From JBBQZU01 sp038207425 (GTDB taxonomy: Bacteria; Bacteroidota; Bacteroidia; Flavobacteriales_D; Cryomorphaceae), in contig JBBQZU010000027.1 of NCBI GenBank assembly GCA_038207425.1, forward strand, positions 1 through 40,273: a stretch of 40,273 nucleotides of DNA, read 5' to 3'. Position 1 is the stretch's first letter. Each line of letters begins with the position of its first letter. The position numbers and the translations under genes are program-made. Positions 1-10,250 of the stretch are shown here, in pieces. The notes below the pieces were generated by a model. That model ran no database searches. It had not been told where the DNA came from and worked only from the letters and a program-made list of their open reading frames with translations.

Positions 1-3000
1 AAAGCGCCACCTGATTGATAAAATCCACTGCGACCCCAAAGCCGAGATGAAAGCGTTTGGTAAGTCAACCAACCGTTCGCGATGACATTGATGGCAGCAT
101 CTGGAGTTTCAACTTGCAAAGCGCCAAGCGTCTCTTTCCAATAGTTTTTTACTTTTTCAAATGATTCATGTGCAATCACATTTCCGCGAAATTGTCGGGC
201 AAGTTCTTCGGCCTGATTCAAATCCTGTCCTGCACCAAGTCTAAATATTATTTCACGTTCTTCGTCAATCGCCAAATTGAATGGTACCTGGATGGCAGCA
301 CAGGGGTCTAAAGCGAGACCGGTCTTGCCTGAAAGTCTTTGCCGCAGCATTGCATCAGGGTTTTGCAAGGTTCCATTGCGCCCAATAAATTCCGTTCGGT
401 CTGTCGTATAGGTTTTATCCTTTGCATCTGTATCGAAAAATGCAGCCCGGTTTGAAAACTCTGTGCTGTAAGGGTTTCGTGCAAATATTGTCCCACTATT
501 TACCTCAGCTTCAGTGCGAATCTGCATGGCTGTTTTTGCTCTGTTATCGCCAAGTACCCATTCGATATATCCGGTAGCGGAGAGTTCGCGGGGTCTGCCG
601 GATTCATTGCGAATTTTAATTACAATGAATTTGACAGCTGCATCAATGTCCACATAAACCAGCATTTCAGAATATATACCATCTTCATTGTGTTCAAATG
701 CACTATAACCAAAGCCATGTCGCGTTATGTATCGCGATGTGCCACCTGCCGGTAGAAGCGTCGTTGACCAGAAGTGCCCGCTTTTTTCATCGCGCAGATA
801 AAATGCTTCACCAGAAGCACCAGTTACGGGGTCATTATTCCAGGGAGTCAATCTTAATTCATGCGCGTTTTCTATCCATGTATAGGCGCCTCCACTTTCA
901 GAAACCACTGTTCCAAAGCCGGGATTGGCAATGACATTCACCCAGGGAGCCGGGGTTTTATTTTTGTGATCCATAGCAATCACATATTCACTTCCATCAA
1001 TAGAAAATCCTCCCAAACCATTAAAAAACAAAAGGTCTCTGGGTATTGGAATGGCTTCAAATGCCGGAAGATACTTTTGTGCCGGAACCATGTAAGGAAT
1101 TTTCAACTTAGGTGGCGCTTTACGCTTAATATGGTCAGCTAGTGACCCTCCATTATCGGAAATAATTGCACGTGCCACGGTTTGAAATAATATGCGGTCC
1201 TCATCGGATATCTGCTCAACCGCTCTTACAAAAACACCTCCCGGACGGTCTCTTAATTCTACCGGAACCATCGCCTCAATTTCATTTTGAAAAATCTGAC
1301 GGTATCCGCCATGGCCTTCATTCCATATTAACAGATCAACATAGAGACCCTTTAAGCGCCAGTAGGCATGAGCTTGTACCAATTGCTTCACCAATTGCAT
1401 ATTGGCCTGCTTTTCAATTTTCAATAGAACTATTGGCAGGTCTCCTGAAATAGAATATCCCCATAAGCCTGACTGTTGCCGTTGGTTGCGAATGAGAATT
1501 GCTGGGTCAGCGCGAAACACAGGGTTGTTAAACAGTATAGGGCTGGCAAGGCGCGCGTACAATTGAGCGTCACCATCCGAAGCATTGATTTGACGGAGCA
1601 CTACCTGACTGTGCGTCCAGGCTAACTCAAATACACGGTCTTTATGACTTTTATCCTGGTATTTATTGATCAAGCCCAGGCAAACTTGCTTCGTTTCAGC
1701 CACGCCGGTAATCAGGTCAATCGTAATTGCTTCATCCGGGTCAAGCGTTATTTTGTATCGGATAGCCACAATGGGGTCTAATACGGCACCTTGTTTTCCT
1801 GATAGCGGGCCCGGATTGTTCATTGCCTGCGGATGCGCGATTGAATTTCCACGACCTATAAATTCCAATCGGTCCGTTTCGTAGGATATTTCATCGGCAT
1901 CCTTTCCATGCATAGTCATCAAATGGCACATCCAAGGCGGATGCTCATCAGCAGACCGAGGCCTACGCGTGCAAATAATGGCATGCTGATCGGGGATAAT
2001 CTCAGTTTGCACAAAAAGATTGTTGAATACGGGTTGCATCAAATCTGATGCTGGCGCTGCGAGAACCACCTCTGCATAGCTGGTAAGCTCAATGGTTCTT
2101 CGCGCTGAGGAAGAGTTTGATATGCGTAACCTTCGCATTTCTATGTCGTCCTCAGGAGAAACGACAATTTCAGTATGCGTTTCTATTTCGTTATTGGCAG
2201 TGCGGAAGTCTACGTGGCCATGCGAATAGGTTGCTTCGTATTTGTCTGCCTTTTGAAGGGTCGGTTGATAGGTATTAGACCAGAAAGCATCGCTGTCCAA
2301 ATCGCGAAAATAACAAAAGGTGCCCCAATTATTACAGGTGTGGTCTTCACGCCAGCGGGTAACAGCCAAATCTCTCCAGCGGCTATATCCACCACCTGAA
2401 TTGGTTACCATCACATGGTATTTGCCATTGGAGAGCAATTGCACCTCAGGAGCGGGCGTATTGGGATCACGTAGTATTCTTGTCTCTACTGCAGTGGGTG
2501 TAAAACTAATTTCAAATATATCGGTAGTATGGGCAAAGTAGGTGGTTGCTTTTGGTATGCGTTCCTGCAGTAACAATAGCGCTGCCTTAAACTGTGGTTC
2601 CGCCTCAAATAATTTTTGCATCGGTTTATCAAGCAACAGGTAAGCAAGGGAGAGCAAACTCATTCCCTGATGATGCGCCATAAATGAATAAACAATGGCA
2701 TGGTTTTGTCCGCGAGGCAAACGAGATGGGGTATAATCTATGGCTTCATAAAATCCATAACGTCCCTCAAATCCTTTTTCGTAAAGCAGCTCCAGATTAC
2801 TGCAAGCTTTTTCGGGTGCTACCATCAGCGCAAGTGCCGATGCATATGGAGCGACAACGAGTTCTTCCTCCAAACCTCGTTTCAAGCCCAAACCGGGAAC
2901 GCCAAACGCTCGGTATTGGTAATGAGATTCAGCGCTAATCATGTTGTATCCCGACTCAGAAACTCCCCAGGGCTCACCGGTCTGTTTCCCGTATTGAATC

Positions 3001-6000
3001 TGACAAGCTACAGATGCTTTAGACGTTTGGTCAAGCAATGTGTTTTCATAATCAGGCATCACTAAAAGTGGCATTAGGTATTCAAACATGGAACCACTCC
3101 ATGAAAGCAGAATAGGGTGACCATTTACATTGGTCAGCAAGCGACCTAAAGCAAACCAGCTCTCTTCAGGCAGGTTTCCCTGGGCAATGCCGACAAAGAC
3201 GCCTAACCTGGCTTCTGATGCCAGTAGATCATAATAACTCACATCCACTTTACGCTCTTCCACATTGTAGCCAATGGAGAGCAGATGACTGGTTTTGTCG
3301 TATAAAAAATCCCAAGTGATATCCGCCAAGCCATTGCACTGCTGAGCGAGTGCATTGGACGATGCAATTTGTTCTTCCGCCTGACGGATAGATTGGTTTA
3401 ATGCAATTTGAAATGGTTCAAGCCATTCGGTTTCAATATTTGTGTAAACCTGAGCTTGCTGCTGATTTACTTCCTTATGCAATTTCCGAGCTGTCTTCAA
3501 TAATTCGCTCAGCGTTGAATATTGACTCGAGGTAGCCAGGTCCTTGAACGGAGATGGAGCAGTGATTAATAATTCCCAAGGAGCGAAAATTTGCAGGGCC
3601 TGCCCCAACTGCTCCAATTGTATTTTTAATTTTTGTTTCCACCAATACGTTTCACTCTCGGAGTCACTATTAAGATTGTCGTAAACTGCGTTAAACGCAA
3701 TCGTCAACTGCTCTATGCTTCTTTTTACTTCCAGGGGTGTATTAAAATCCTGCTTAGCGGCAGTTCTTAATTCCCCTTCAAACGATTGCAATATCTCGGC
3801 TTCACTTTCTTCCAGTGTATCAGTGAGCACATGGAGTGTATCCCAAAGCCCTTGAAATAATTTGGAATGAATTATTTTTTGACGAGGGATGGCCAACAAA
3901 CCTTGTCGAAGCACTAGCAAGTGCCCTACCAGATTGCCACTATCCACCGTTGAAATATATTTTGGCTGCAATGGATTCAACGATATGGTGTCATACCAAT
4001 TGTAAAAATGACCACTGTATCGTTCCATTTTGGTAAGCGTACCAATGGCATTTGCGGTTCGTTCAATAAACTGACCGTTCGTGATATAACCAAATTCGCG
4101 AGCCGTAAGATTAGCGAGTAGTGATAACCCGATATTGGTGGGAGAAGTGCGATGCGCTATTTCTGCAATCGGTTGCTCCTGAAAATTGTCAGGCGGCAAC
4201 CAGTTGTCGGTTTGTCCGGCAAAGCGTTCGAAGAAACCCCATGTTTTTCTGGCTACTTTTCTTAGAAATATCGTTTGTTCGCGCGAAAGTGTAGAGACCT
4301 GTTTGGCCAATGGTTGGCTTACCCTCCAGGTAATGAACGGAGCAAGGAGCCAGAGTATAGCGATAGGACCTGCCGTGGCTAGCTTAACGGGGGCGTTGAT
4401 CGCCAAATAAACACATACAATCAAGGGTAAAAAAACTTCAATCCACATGACGGCATACGAAGCTAGAAGACCTGTCGAATTACTCCTCCAATCGTTTGCC
4501 GAAGGATTCCATTCGAGCAGGTGTTTGCGGGTGAAAAGCTTCCTTCCTAAAGTGCGGCTAATCGCCTTAAAATTGACATAGGCTTCATACGGCAGGCAAA
4601 TTAGCTCAAACAGCGTATTGATAATAATGTCGGAAATACTGCGAAGGGAGTTTCTTATATGTTGTGTTACGATAACATCTTTGGGTTTGCGGATAAGGTC
4701 CCATACGGATGAAAAAATAATCGGAACCACGATAAACCCGGCAACTACAAAAGTCCATAATAGAGGTGATGGCAAAACCAACCATCCCAATAAGAGCAGC
4801 GCTGTAAGCGCCAACGCGATAAGGCTTCGCCTGATATTATCAAATATTTTCCAGCGCGATAATGCTGAGACAGGGTTTTTTTCCCACTTGCCATGAGCGC
4901 TGGGAACAAAGGGTAAAAACCAAGAGAATATCTGCCAGTCACCTCGAATCCAGCGCGAGCGTCTCTTCATGTCTGCTTGGTAGCTTGTCGGATATTTTTC
5001 GAAGAGTTGTACATCACTCACCAATCCTGAACGCAAATAACAGCCTTCCAAAAGGTCATGACTCAGGATGCTGTTTTCAGCAAACTTTCCCTCCAGCACT
5101 TTCCTAAAAACATCCACATCATAAATTCCTTTGCCAATAAAAGAACCCTCACCAAACAAATCCTGATAAACATCGGATGACGCGCGGGTGTATGGGTCGA
5201 TACCAGGCTCATTTCCGTGCATGCGGGCATATAAGGAACTGGTGATTTCTGGCAGGCTGGTCGCAACTCGTGGTTGTAAAATCCCATGTCCTTTGGTGAT
5301 CCGTCCTTTTTGCTCGTCGTAAAATGCTTGATTCAATGGATGCGCGATGGTGCCGATTAATTTCCAAGCAGTACCCATCGCCAATTGCGTATCAGCATCC
5401 AGGGTAATCACATATTTTATACGTGGTAAAATAGTTTGGTCAGCTAAGATTACTGAGAAACTTTCTTTTGAACTTCCGCGCAACAGCGCGTTCAACTCGT
5501 TGATTTTTCCGCGTTTCCTCTCATAACCCATCCACTTATTTTCTCGCTCATTCCAGCGTCTCGGACGATGAAAAAGAAAGAATAGGTCATTTGTTTTTCT
5601 CTTGTATTTTAGATTTAGTTGTTCAATCTTTCGTTGCGCTGATTCAATGAGGATCTGGTCTTGAGGAAGCGTTTCCTGATCTGCATCGGTAAAATCAGTC
5701 AACAGGCCAAAATGTAAATTTTCATTTCTATTGGCGAGGAAACAAATTTCCAACGACTCGGCTAAACGCTCTATTTCCTCGGGGCCCGAGAGCAGGGAGG
5801 GGACTATAACCAAGGTGCTGGATTCTGATGGGATTTTTTTAGAGAAATCCATGCGGGGCAGCAAATTCGGCGCCACCAATAAAGTGGAGAAAAAGTTAAC
5901 GATCGATATGGCAAGCTGACTGGCGGAGAGCAACGAGAGAAAAGCAATCGTTGCCAGAAGCCAGATGTTTTTTAAATCTTCATGCATCAGCTTTAAAAAA

Positions 6001-7313
6001 CCCGCACCTATGGCAAATGTGATGATCATTATAAGCAATAGGTATATCGGAAAACTTCGTTTTCGAAAGAAGTGCCTTAACCTTTGGAAAAGTGAGACCG
6101 GCGTTTTTGCAACTCTTTTTGTTTGACTTACTCCTAAGCCTATAAGATAATATCCAACGTGGGCAGTGCGGTGATCCTCATCCTTGCCGGGTACACTTTC
6201 GTGCGCAAGCTGGATGGCTATTCGGGCAACTTCCTGTTCGGTAATCTTGCTCTTTTTTGCGATATCCTCTACTACGTGTCTGTACCGGTCTCGTGCAGAG
6301 AAATCCATTGAGCCGTATATTCCGTTGGTGTCTTCGTGAAGCGTTTGTTCAACGATACTGTGTTCTTCCACAAAATTCCGCCAATTCAATTCGTCAAGCA
6401 AGCGAAGGCTACCAATACTATTACTCATGGATACCTGATGGACCGCCTGCTTTTGAACTTCTGAATTCACCAATTCCTCGCAAGACAATCCGCTTTCAGA
6501 TAATTGATGCTCTATCCAGTTGAGCGCCAATGCCAGGTTATCGCCTTTGCCCCGAAGTTGTCGGTCCATTTCAGCCACAAATGCATCTACCATCGGAGGA
6601 TTCGACCGCGCCATGTCAGCGATAATCATTATCAGATTTTTAGGGTCTTTCTCCGATTTTTCAAGCATTTGTTCGGCCCAATAATTCGCAAGGTTGCTAT
6701 CTATCCTATCAATAGCGACGTGGGACGCAAGACGCCTAAGGTTTTCGATTAAAGCAAGCCGCAGCATGATGGGTATCGCCCATAATTCCCCTAATTTTAA
6801 ATTGGTTACCGTCTGGTAAGCATTTATAAAACTGCTCAGATTTTCTACATCTATTCTTCCATCACTGTGGGCTATCACTTGACGAATTATATCGTAGATG
6901 CGCGTCACTTCTTCTGAGGAAACACCTGATAGCTGAGGTAAATCTTCACTATAACCTTTAGGGAAATTGAATTTGGCACTGCGGATATTTTCTTCTATCA
7001 AGTAGAAATTGTCAAGCAACCATTCTCCTGCCGGGGATATTTGATACTTATTTTTGATAGAGTCGGTGATCAGCTTGCGGACTTCATGCAACACCGTTTC
7101 ATTATCTGCAAGCCGCTTGAGCAAATGATCCTGTGCTGATTTGGCACTAAGCTTATGCGTTTTTGCCAAGACTTTCCCAAACCGCTCCATCTGTTCAGAG
7201 CTATAAAGCTCCGCACTAAGCAGTTCCTCCTTCCGGAAATTTTGATTGGAGCTTTTTGATTGAAAAAAAGCTCTCATATCAGCTATGATTTGATGGGCAG
7301 GAGCATGATTCAT
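1..7313 (-). CDS. Cyclic beta-1,2-glucan synthase-like protein (GT84 + glycoamylase-like + GH94), 3' end outside window
   Basis: The frame is open from an ATG at 7313 to the left edge, about 2437 codons, and the C-terminus is missing. Reading it by hand gives the NdvB domain order. There is an N-terminal region, then membrane spans near residues 420-480. A GT84 glycosyltransferase follows, with a DADTQ metal/UDP-sugar motif near 636, SHDLLEGCYLRS near 748 and RWIRGDWQ near 784. More membrane spans lie near 825-865 and 955-1000. A glycoamylase-like domain contains FGVPGLGLKRG and FMAHHQGMSLLSL near 1541. Two GH94-type N-terminal modules follow, at about 1590-1990 and 2010 onward, and the window stops in the conserved NGWLTYQTLSSRLWGRSGFY stretch. 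Known relatives make and size cyclic glucans at the inner membrane; the GH94 part transfers glucan by phosphorolysis-type chemistry. The linkage made here is inferred, and the GH94 catalytic end cannot be checked. Confidence 0.93.
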   Translation of the reverse strand, partial: MNHAPAHQIIADMRAFFQSKSSNQNFRKEELLSAELYSSEQMERFGKVLAKTHKLSAKSAQDHLLKRLADNETVLHEVRKLITDSIKNKYQISPAGEWLLDNFYLIEENIRSAKFNFPKGYSEDLPQLSGVSSEEVTRIYDIIRQVIAHSDGRIDVENLSSFINAYQTVTNLKLGELWAIPIMLRLALIENLRRLASHVAIDRIDSNLANYWAEQMLEKSEKDPKNLIMIIADMARSNPPMVDAFVAEMDRQLRGKGDNLALALNWIEHQLSESGLSCEELVNSEVQKQAVHQVSMSNSIGSLRLLDELNWRNFVEEHSIVEQTLHEDTNGIYGSMDFSARDRYRHVVEDIAKKSKITEQEVARIAIQLAHESVPGKDEDHRTAHVGYYLIGLGVSQTKRVAKTPVSLFQRLRHFFRKRSFPIYLLLIMIITFAIGAGFLKLMHEDLKNIWLLATIAFLSLLSASQLAISIVNFFSTLLVAPNLLPRMDFSKKIPSESSTLVIVPSLLSGPEEIERLAESLEICFLANRNENLHFGLLTDFTDADQETLPQDQILIESAQRKIEQLNLKYKRKTNDLFFLFHRPRRWNERENKWMGYERKRGKINELNALLRGSSKESFSVILADQTILPRIKYVITLDADTQLAMGTAWKLIGTIAHPLNQAFYDEQKGRITKGHGILQPRVATSLPEITSSLYARMHGNEPGIDPYTRASSDVYQDLFGEGSFIGKGIYDVDVFRKVLEGKFAENSILSHDLLEGCYLRSGLVSDVQLFEKYPTSYQADMKRRSRWIRGDWQIFSWFLPFVPSAHGKWEKNPVSALSRWKIFDNIRRSLIALALTALLLLGWLVLPSPLLWTFVVAGFIVVPIIFSSVWDLIRKPKDVIVTQHIRNSLRSISDIIINTLFELICLPYEAYVNFKAISRTLGRKLFTRKHLLEWNPSANDWRSNSTGLLASYAVMWIEVFLPLIVCVYLAINAPVKLATAGPIAILWLLAPFITWRVSQPLAKQVSTLSREQTIFLRKVARKTWGFFERFAGQTDNWLPPDNFQEQPIAEIAHRTSPTNIGLSLLANLTAREFGYITNGQFIERTANAIGTLTKMERYSGHFYNWYDTISLNPLQPKYISTVDSGNLVGHLLVLRQGLLAIPRQKIIHSKLFQGLWDTLHVLTDTLEESEAEILQSFEGELRTAAKQDFNTPLEVKRSIEQLTIAFNAVYDNLNSDSESETYWWKQKLKIQLEQLGQALQIFAPWELLITAPSPFKDLATSSQYSTLSELLKTARKLHKEVNQQQAQVYTNIETEWLEPFQIALNQSIRQAEEQIASSNALAQQCNGLADITWDFLYDKTSHLLSIGYNVEERKVDVSYYDLLASEARLGVFVGIAQGNLPEESWFALGRLLTNVNGHPILLSWSGSMFEYLMPLLVMPDYENTLLDQTSKASVACQIQYGKQTGEPWGVSESGYNMISAESHYQYRAFGVPGLGLKRGLEEELVVAPYASALALMVAPEKACSNLELLYEKGFEGRYGFYEAIDYTPSRLPRGQNHAIVYSFMAHHQGMSLLSLAYLLLDKPMQKLFEAEPQFKAALLLLQERIPKATTYFAHTTDIFEISFTPTAVETRILRDPNTPAPEVQLLSNGKYHVMVTNSGGGYSRWRDLAVTRWREDHTCNNWGTFCYFRDLDSDAFWSNTYQPTLQKADKYEATYSHGHVDFRTANNEIETHTEIVVSPEDDIEMRRLRISNSSSARRTIELTSYAEVVLAAPASDLMQPVFNNLFVQTEIIPDQHAIICTRRPRSADEHPPWMCHLMTMHGKDADEISYETDRLEFIGRGNSIAHPQAMNNPGPLSGKQGAVLDPIVAIRYKITLDPDEAITIDLITGVAETKQVCLGLINKYQDKSHKDRVFELAWTHSQVVLRQINASDGDAQLYARLASPILFNNPVFRADPAILIRNQRQQSGLWGYSISGDLPIVLLKIEKQANMQLVKQLVQAHAYWRLKGLYVDLLIWNEGHGGYRQIFQNEIEAMVPVELRDRPGGVFVRAVEQISDEDRILFQTVARAIISDNGGSLADHIKRKAPPKLKIPYMVPAQKYLPAFEAIPIPRDLLFFNGLGGFSIDGSEYVIAMDHKNKTPAPWVNVIANPGFGTVVSESGGAYTWIENAHELRLTPWNNDPVTGASGEAFYLRDEKSGHFWSTTLLPAGGTSRYITRHGFGYSAFEHNEDGIYSEMLVYVDIDAAVKFIVIKIRNESGRPRELSATGYIEWVLGDNRAKTAMQIRTEAEVNSGTIFARNPYSTEFSNRAAFFDTDAKDKTYTTDRTEFIGRNGTLQNPDAMLRQRLSGKTGLALDPCAAIQVPFNLAIDEEREIIFRLGAGQDLNQAEELARQFRGNVIAHESFEKVKNYWKETLGALQVETPDAAINVIANGWLTYQTLSSRLWGRSGFYQSGGA

Positions 7314-7342
7314 TTATATTATAGTTTGATAGGGTTACCCAT

Positions 7343-7970
7343 TTAGATCGCGGCTATTTTTAATTGACCGAAAGTCATTGGTTTATGCTCACACATTCTT
7401 TCAATAAGGTCTGTAAAGTATGGATTTTCGGTGGTTCCGCCGATTAAAGCGAAAAAAATATTCGTTGATGTAGTTTGCCATATTCTCTGCATCGCAGTAT
7501 GAGTGTACGCCGCGCAGCCAGTTTTTAAAGTTCCTGATTTGGTTGTGCAGCATAGGCAAGTTTCTTCCCTTTTTAGATAGGATTTGCTTCAAATTAGGAT
7601 AGTCTTGCACAAGTGGGTTATAACCTGCCCATCCATGAGCCAATATGTGAGCTTGTGTGCTGATGTGCTGGTCAAAGATGGGGCGAAGCGATTTGGCACT
7701 ATAGTTTTCAATGACCTTGGCGTAGCCCCTTCCGCAATCACCATTTCGGTACTCAAATGCGATTACAAGGCGTATTTTCTTTTCAGATTTTAATTCTTCC
7801 TTGTTCGCCTTTCTGTGGGGTACCAATTTCAAATTCATCAACGTGTACATCTCCATCCAAAGGGTTTTGACCACTGCCTTGCATCGCTGTTTGTGCCTTG
7901 CGCCTAAAGAGCCAAGCAGTAGTTTGCTTCACTTCGAAGCGCTCGCCGAGCCAAATACTACATGCTGGTT
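7343..7970 (-). pseudogene. IS1595-family transposase relic with two frameshifts
   Basis: This is a broken ISXO2-like/IS1595 transposase. Its pieces lie in different frames. An N-terminal piece carries EVKQTTAWLFRRKAQTAM and the first catalytic-Asp motif VHVDEFEIGTPQKGEQGR (about 7800-7960). A frameshift near 7790 leads into the main block (7401-7800) with VIENYSAKSLRPIFDQHIST, HNQIRNFKNWLRG and YINEYFFRFNRRNHRKSI. A second frameshift near 7413 leads into a tail reading IERMCEHKPMTFGQLKIAAI that stops at 7343-7345. The zinc-ribbon N-terminus usual for the family is absent, so the left part is also truncated. It sits between the YihY gene and the glucan synthase gene, and its end lies about 30 bp from the latter's start codon. 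It is not expected to be active. Confidence 0.85.
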
Positions 7971-8029
7971 CCGATGAAAGGCTTGACTTTCAGGTTTGAT
8001 TTGATATCCTTGAAAAAGGATTCGATACT

Positions 8030-8117
8030 TCTGTAATCTTCATGCCGGAGTTGGTTTGTCTTTATTTGCATTTTAAATACACCGGATTTTTCCCTACCCA
8101 ACTCTATTTTTTGTATC
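8030..8117 (-). mobile_element. IS4-type left-end/leader relic, inverted copy of the one at 38.70 kb
   Basis: Read on the minus strand, this stretch contains GAGTTGG, then GGAAAAATCCGGT, then TTTAAAATGC, then ACAAACCAACTCCGGCATG in the same order and spacing as the leader of the IS4/DUF4372 relic at 38697-38777. By eye about four fifths of the bases match. The ATG at the end is followed by ATTACAG, like the ATCACAC of the other copy, but the reading frame soon hits stops. The outer arms GAGTTGG/CCAACTC can pair; the inner stem is degraded. This is a fragment of a mobile element's left end. Confidence 0.6.
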
Positions 8118-8149
8118 TCAGCTTAAAAACTTCTTGAACAGATATGATA

Positions 8150-9058
8150 TTATACATTCTTTTCACCACTTACCAGGCTGATTGAATTCTCCGAAAGGGC
8201 AGTGGTTCCATACTTATAATCGGCGTAGACTTTTGTGAACTCTGCTCCGTAGAAAACAATCATGGATGAATAAGAAGTCCATAGTAAAATAAGTACAATA
8301 GAGCCGGCCGCTCCATATCCAGAAGCCGGATCGGCTTTTCCGAAGTACAATCCTAATGCTGATTTGCCAAGAAAAAACAACAATGATGTAACAAATGCGC
8401 CAATCCAAACTGTACGCCATTTGATTTTGGCATCTGGTAAAAATTTAAACATGAGAGCAAATAAGATGGTAATGATAACAACAGAAAAAATGCCATTCAG
8501 TATTTGAAAAATAACCAATAAAGATTCTGACCAATGATTCATTACCCATGATCCTAAGGCTGATAACATTGACGAAATTACAAGTGACATAAGCAGTAAG
8601 AAAGCAATGGAGATGATTAAGCCAAAGGAAAAAATTCTTGATTTTAGAAATGACCAAATTCCTGATTTGGTTAGTGATACTTTAACTTCCCAAATCGCAT
8701 TCATTATTTTTTGTAATTCGACAAATACCCGTGTTGCTCCAATTAAAATTACTGTAATACCCAAAATACTCGCCCAAACTGAATCTTTGCTTTTGTTTGC
8801 GATCATAACTATATTCTGAATCTGATCGGCAGTATCGGTTCCCATAGCTTGTTCGATCTCACGATGTAATTTCCCGCTAACAGCATCGTTACCAAAAAAA
8901 TAGCCTGCAATTGCTACAACTACGACTAATAACCCGGGCAAAGAAAATATGGCGTTGTAAGCAATGATGGCACTCTTATTAAAAGGGTCTCGGTTCCACC
9001 ATTTTTTAGAGGTAATTTTAAGTAGTTTGAATATTTTGGCCAAACCGATTTTTTTCAT
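8150..9058 (-). CDS. YihY/BrkB-family inner membrane protein
   Basis: The 302-residue protein has the YihY pattern. It has a short basic cytoplasmic N-terminus, then about six hydrophobic spans (roughly 36-60, 95-115, 137-160, 185-205, 218-236, 250-272). Family-like sequences include IAYNAIFSLPGLLVVVVAIA near 33-52 and FKFLPDAKIKWRTVWIGAF near 205-223. The GYGAAGSIVLILLWTSYSS segment falls in the last span and is followed by FYGAEFTKVYA. Despite its old name (ribonuclease BN/BrkB), the family has no settled biochemical role. The gene is the last of a five-gene operon that starts with ytxH at 11335, and it begins 14 nt after the DUF748 gene ends. Its length is normal for the family. Confidence 0.9.
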   Translation of the reverse strand: MKKIGLAKIFKLLKITSKKWWNRDPFNKSAIIAYNAIFSLPGLLVVVVAIAGYFFGNDAVSGKLHREIEQAMGTDTADQIQNIVMIANKSKDSVWASILGITVILIGATRVFVELQKIMNAIWEVKVSLTKSGIWSFLKSRIFSFGLIISIAFLLLMSLVISSMLSALGSWVMNHWSESLLVIFQILNGIFSVVIITILFALMFKFLPDAKIKWRTVWIGAFVTSLLFFLGKSALGLYFGKADPASGYGAAGSIVLILLWTSYSSMIVFYGAEFTKVYADYKYGTTALSENSISLVSGEKNV

Positions 9059-9072
9059 TGGATACTACTGAT

Positions 9073-10245
9073 TCACTCATTTCGTTTTTTATTTTTCTTA
9101 TCTTTTTTATCTGAGTTTGAAAAAATCTTTTGAATAATCGTTTCATTTTCTTTGGTTTTCACTCTGCTAACTGAAAGTATAGATATTTCATCGTCAATGG
9201 ATGGGTAAATTGCCTGTACAAATGCATTTTGCAATACATGTACGATAGCATACCAAGTCCTTATTGTAGTTTTTTCATACTCACCTTCTATAGGAATTTT
9301 TGTTGCCACCTGCTTTTCTTTGGGATTTTTAAGAATCACACCGGCTGTGCCAATCACAGCTTCATATAATTTACTTATGAAGGTGTCATTGCGGTCTTCA
9401 GGACCAATAACTTTAAGATTTGTGATTATTGGTTTTACATAGCCAATGAATTTTCCATTTTTTGATGCTAGCTCTGTGTACATTCCAAATGTGCCTTCGC
9501 TTACATCGAAATTTCCGTAAGCTTTGAAAAAACTATTGAGCTCGGGAAGGTTCGTATTTTTTAATTCAGCATTCAAATCGTATGTGGGTTCGGTAGCAAG
9601 TGCATTCAATCTCATGCGCAAATTAAAAGTTCCATCGTAAACATTAGCAGTAGCGACAACAGTGGATGGTAAAGTTGCTGTATCTGAAACACTGGAAAGA
9701 TTTTGTGCTAGAATATTTGCGTTCGTCAATGCTATGTTTACAATAGGTGTTGAGGTTGAGTCAATGTATTGTACTTTGCCGTTGAAAATTTCAAGACGAT
9801 TAATCTTTAGCGGCATAAATGTTTTGAGAACTTTACGAAAATCTGTCGTATCTTTTTGAATATCTGCAGCTTCAGCTTTGTCTTTTGTAAAACGCAATAC
9901 TGGATTTACACATTCAATTTCTCCTACAATTCGTTGATTAAATAGTGATTTCCACTCTACAGAAAGGTCTATTACTTGTGACGAAATAAAGGGGGTGTGT
10001 TCTTGCGAAGTAGAATCTACTTTGTCTATATAGAAATCTTCTAGCATGTATGCACCTCTGAAAAGCGACAAATCAAGATCAGTAACATGTCCATAATATC
10101 CGTCCATGTTAGCAAGCGTTTTATTGGCATAGTGGAGCAGGACATATGGCAGTATGAAGCGCACAACGAATAAAATTGAAATAATTGAAATGAAGATTAT
10201 CCATTTTTTTTTTCGTCTCTTCCCTAAAGTTTCCCTTGATGCCAT
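9073..10245 (-). CDS. DUF748 (AsmA-like) membrane-anchored protein
   Basis: The 390-residue protein has a basic start, one N-terminal membrane anchor at about 14-36, and a long extracytoplasmic part. The segment LDLSLFRGAYMLEDFYIDK near 57-75 matches the opening repeat of DUF748/AsmA-type proteins. The rest alternates short beta-strand-like stretches, as expected for the lipid-carrying beta-groove fold of the AsmA group. The C-terminus is very lysine-rich. AsmA relatives act in envelope lipid transport or outer membrane homeostasis; that role is inferred here. The gene starts 5 nt after the upstream 140-residue gene stops and lies 14 nt before the YihY gene, so it is clearly co-transcribed. 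Confidence 0.82.
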   Translation of the reverse strand: MASRETLGKRRKKKWIIFISIISILFVVRFILPYVLLHYANKTLANMDGYYGHVTDLDLSLFRGAYMLEDFYIDKVDSTSQEHTPFISSQVIDLSVEWKSLFNQRIVGEIECVNPVLRFTKDKAEAADIQKDTTDFRKVLKTFMPLKINRLEIFNGKVQYIDSTSTPIVNIALTNANILAQNLSSVSDTATLPSTVVATANVYDGTFNLRMRLNALATEPTYDLNAELKNTNLPELNSFFKAYGNFDVSEGTFGMYTELASKNGKFIGYVKPIITNLKVIGPEDRNDTFISKLYEAVIGTAGVILKNPKEKQVATKIPIEGEYEKTTIRTWYAIVHVLQNAFVQAIYPSIDDEISILSVSRVKTKENETIIQKIFSNSDKKDKKNKKRNE

Positions 10246-10250
10246 TTACG

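Noticed and set aside
698..3065. Several plus-strand frames of 70-120 codons
   Set aside because: All are antisense to the glucan synthase, whose domains read through without a break.
7332..7341. GGGTTACCC palindrome as an IS terminal repeat
   Set aside because: No matching inverted partner was found at the other end of the IS1595 relic.
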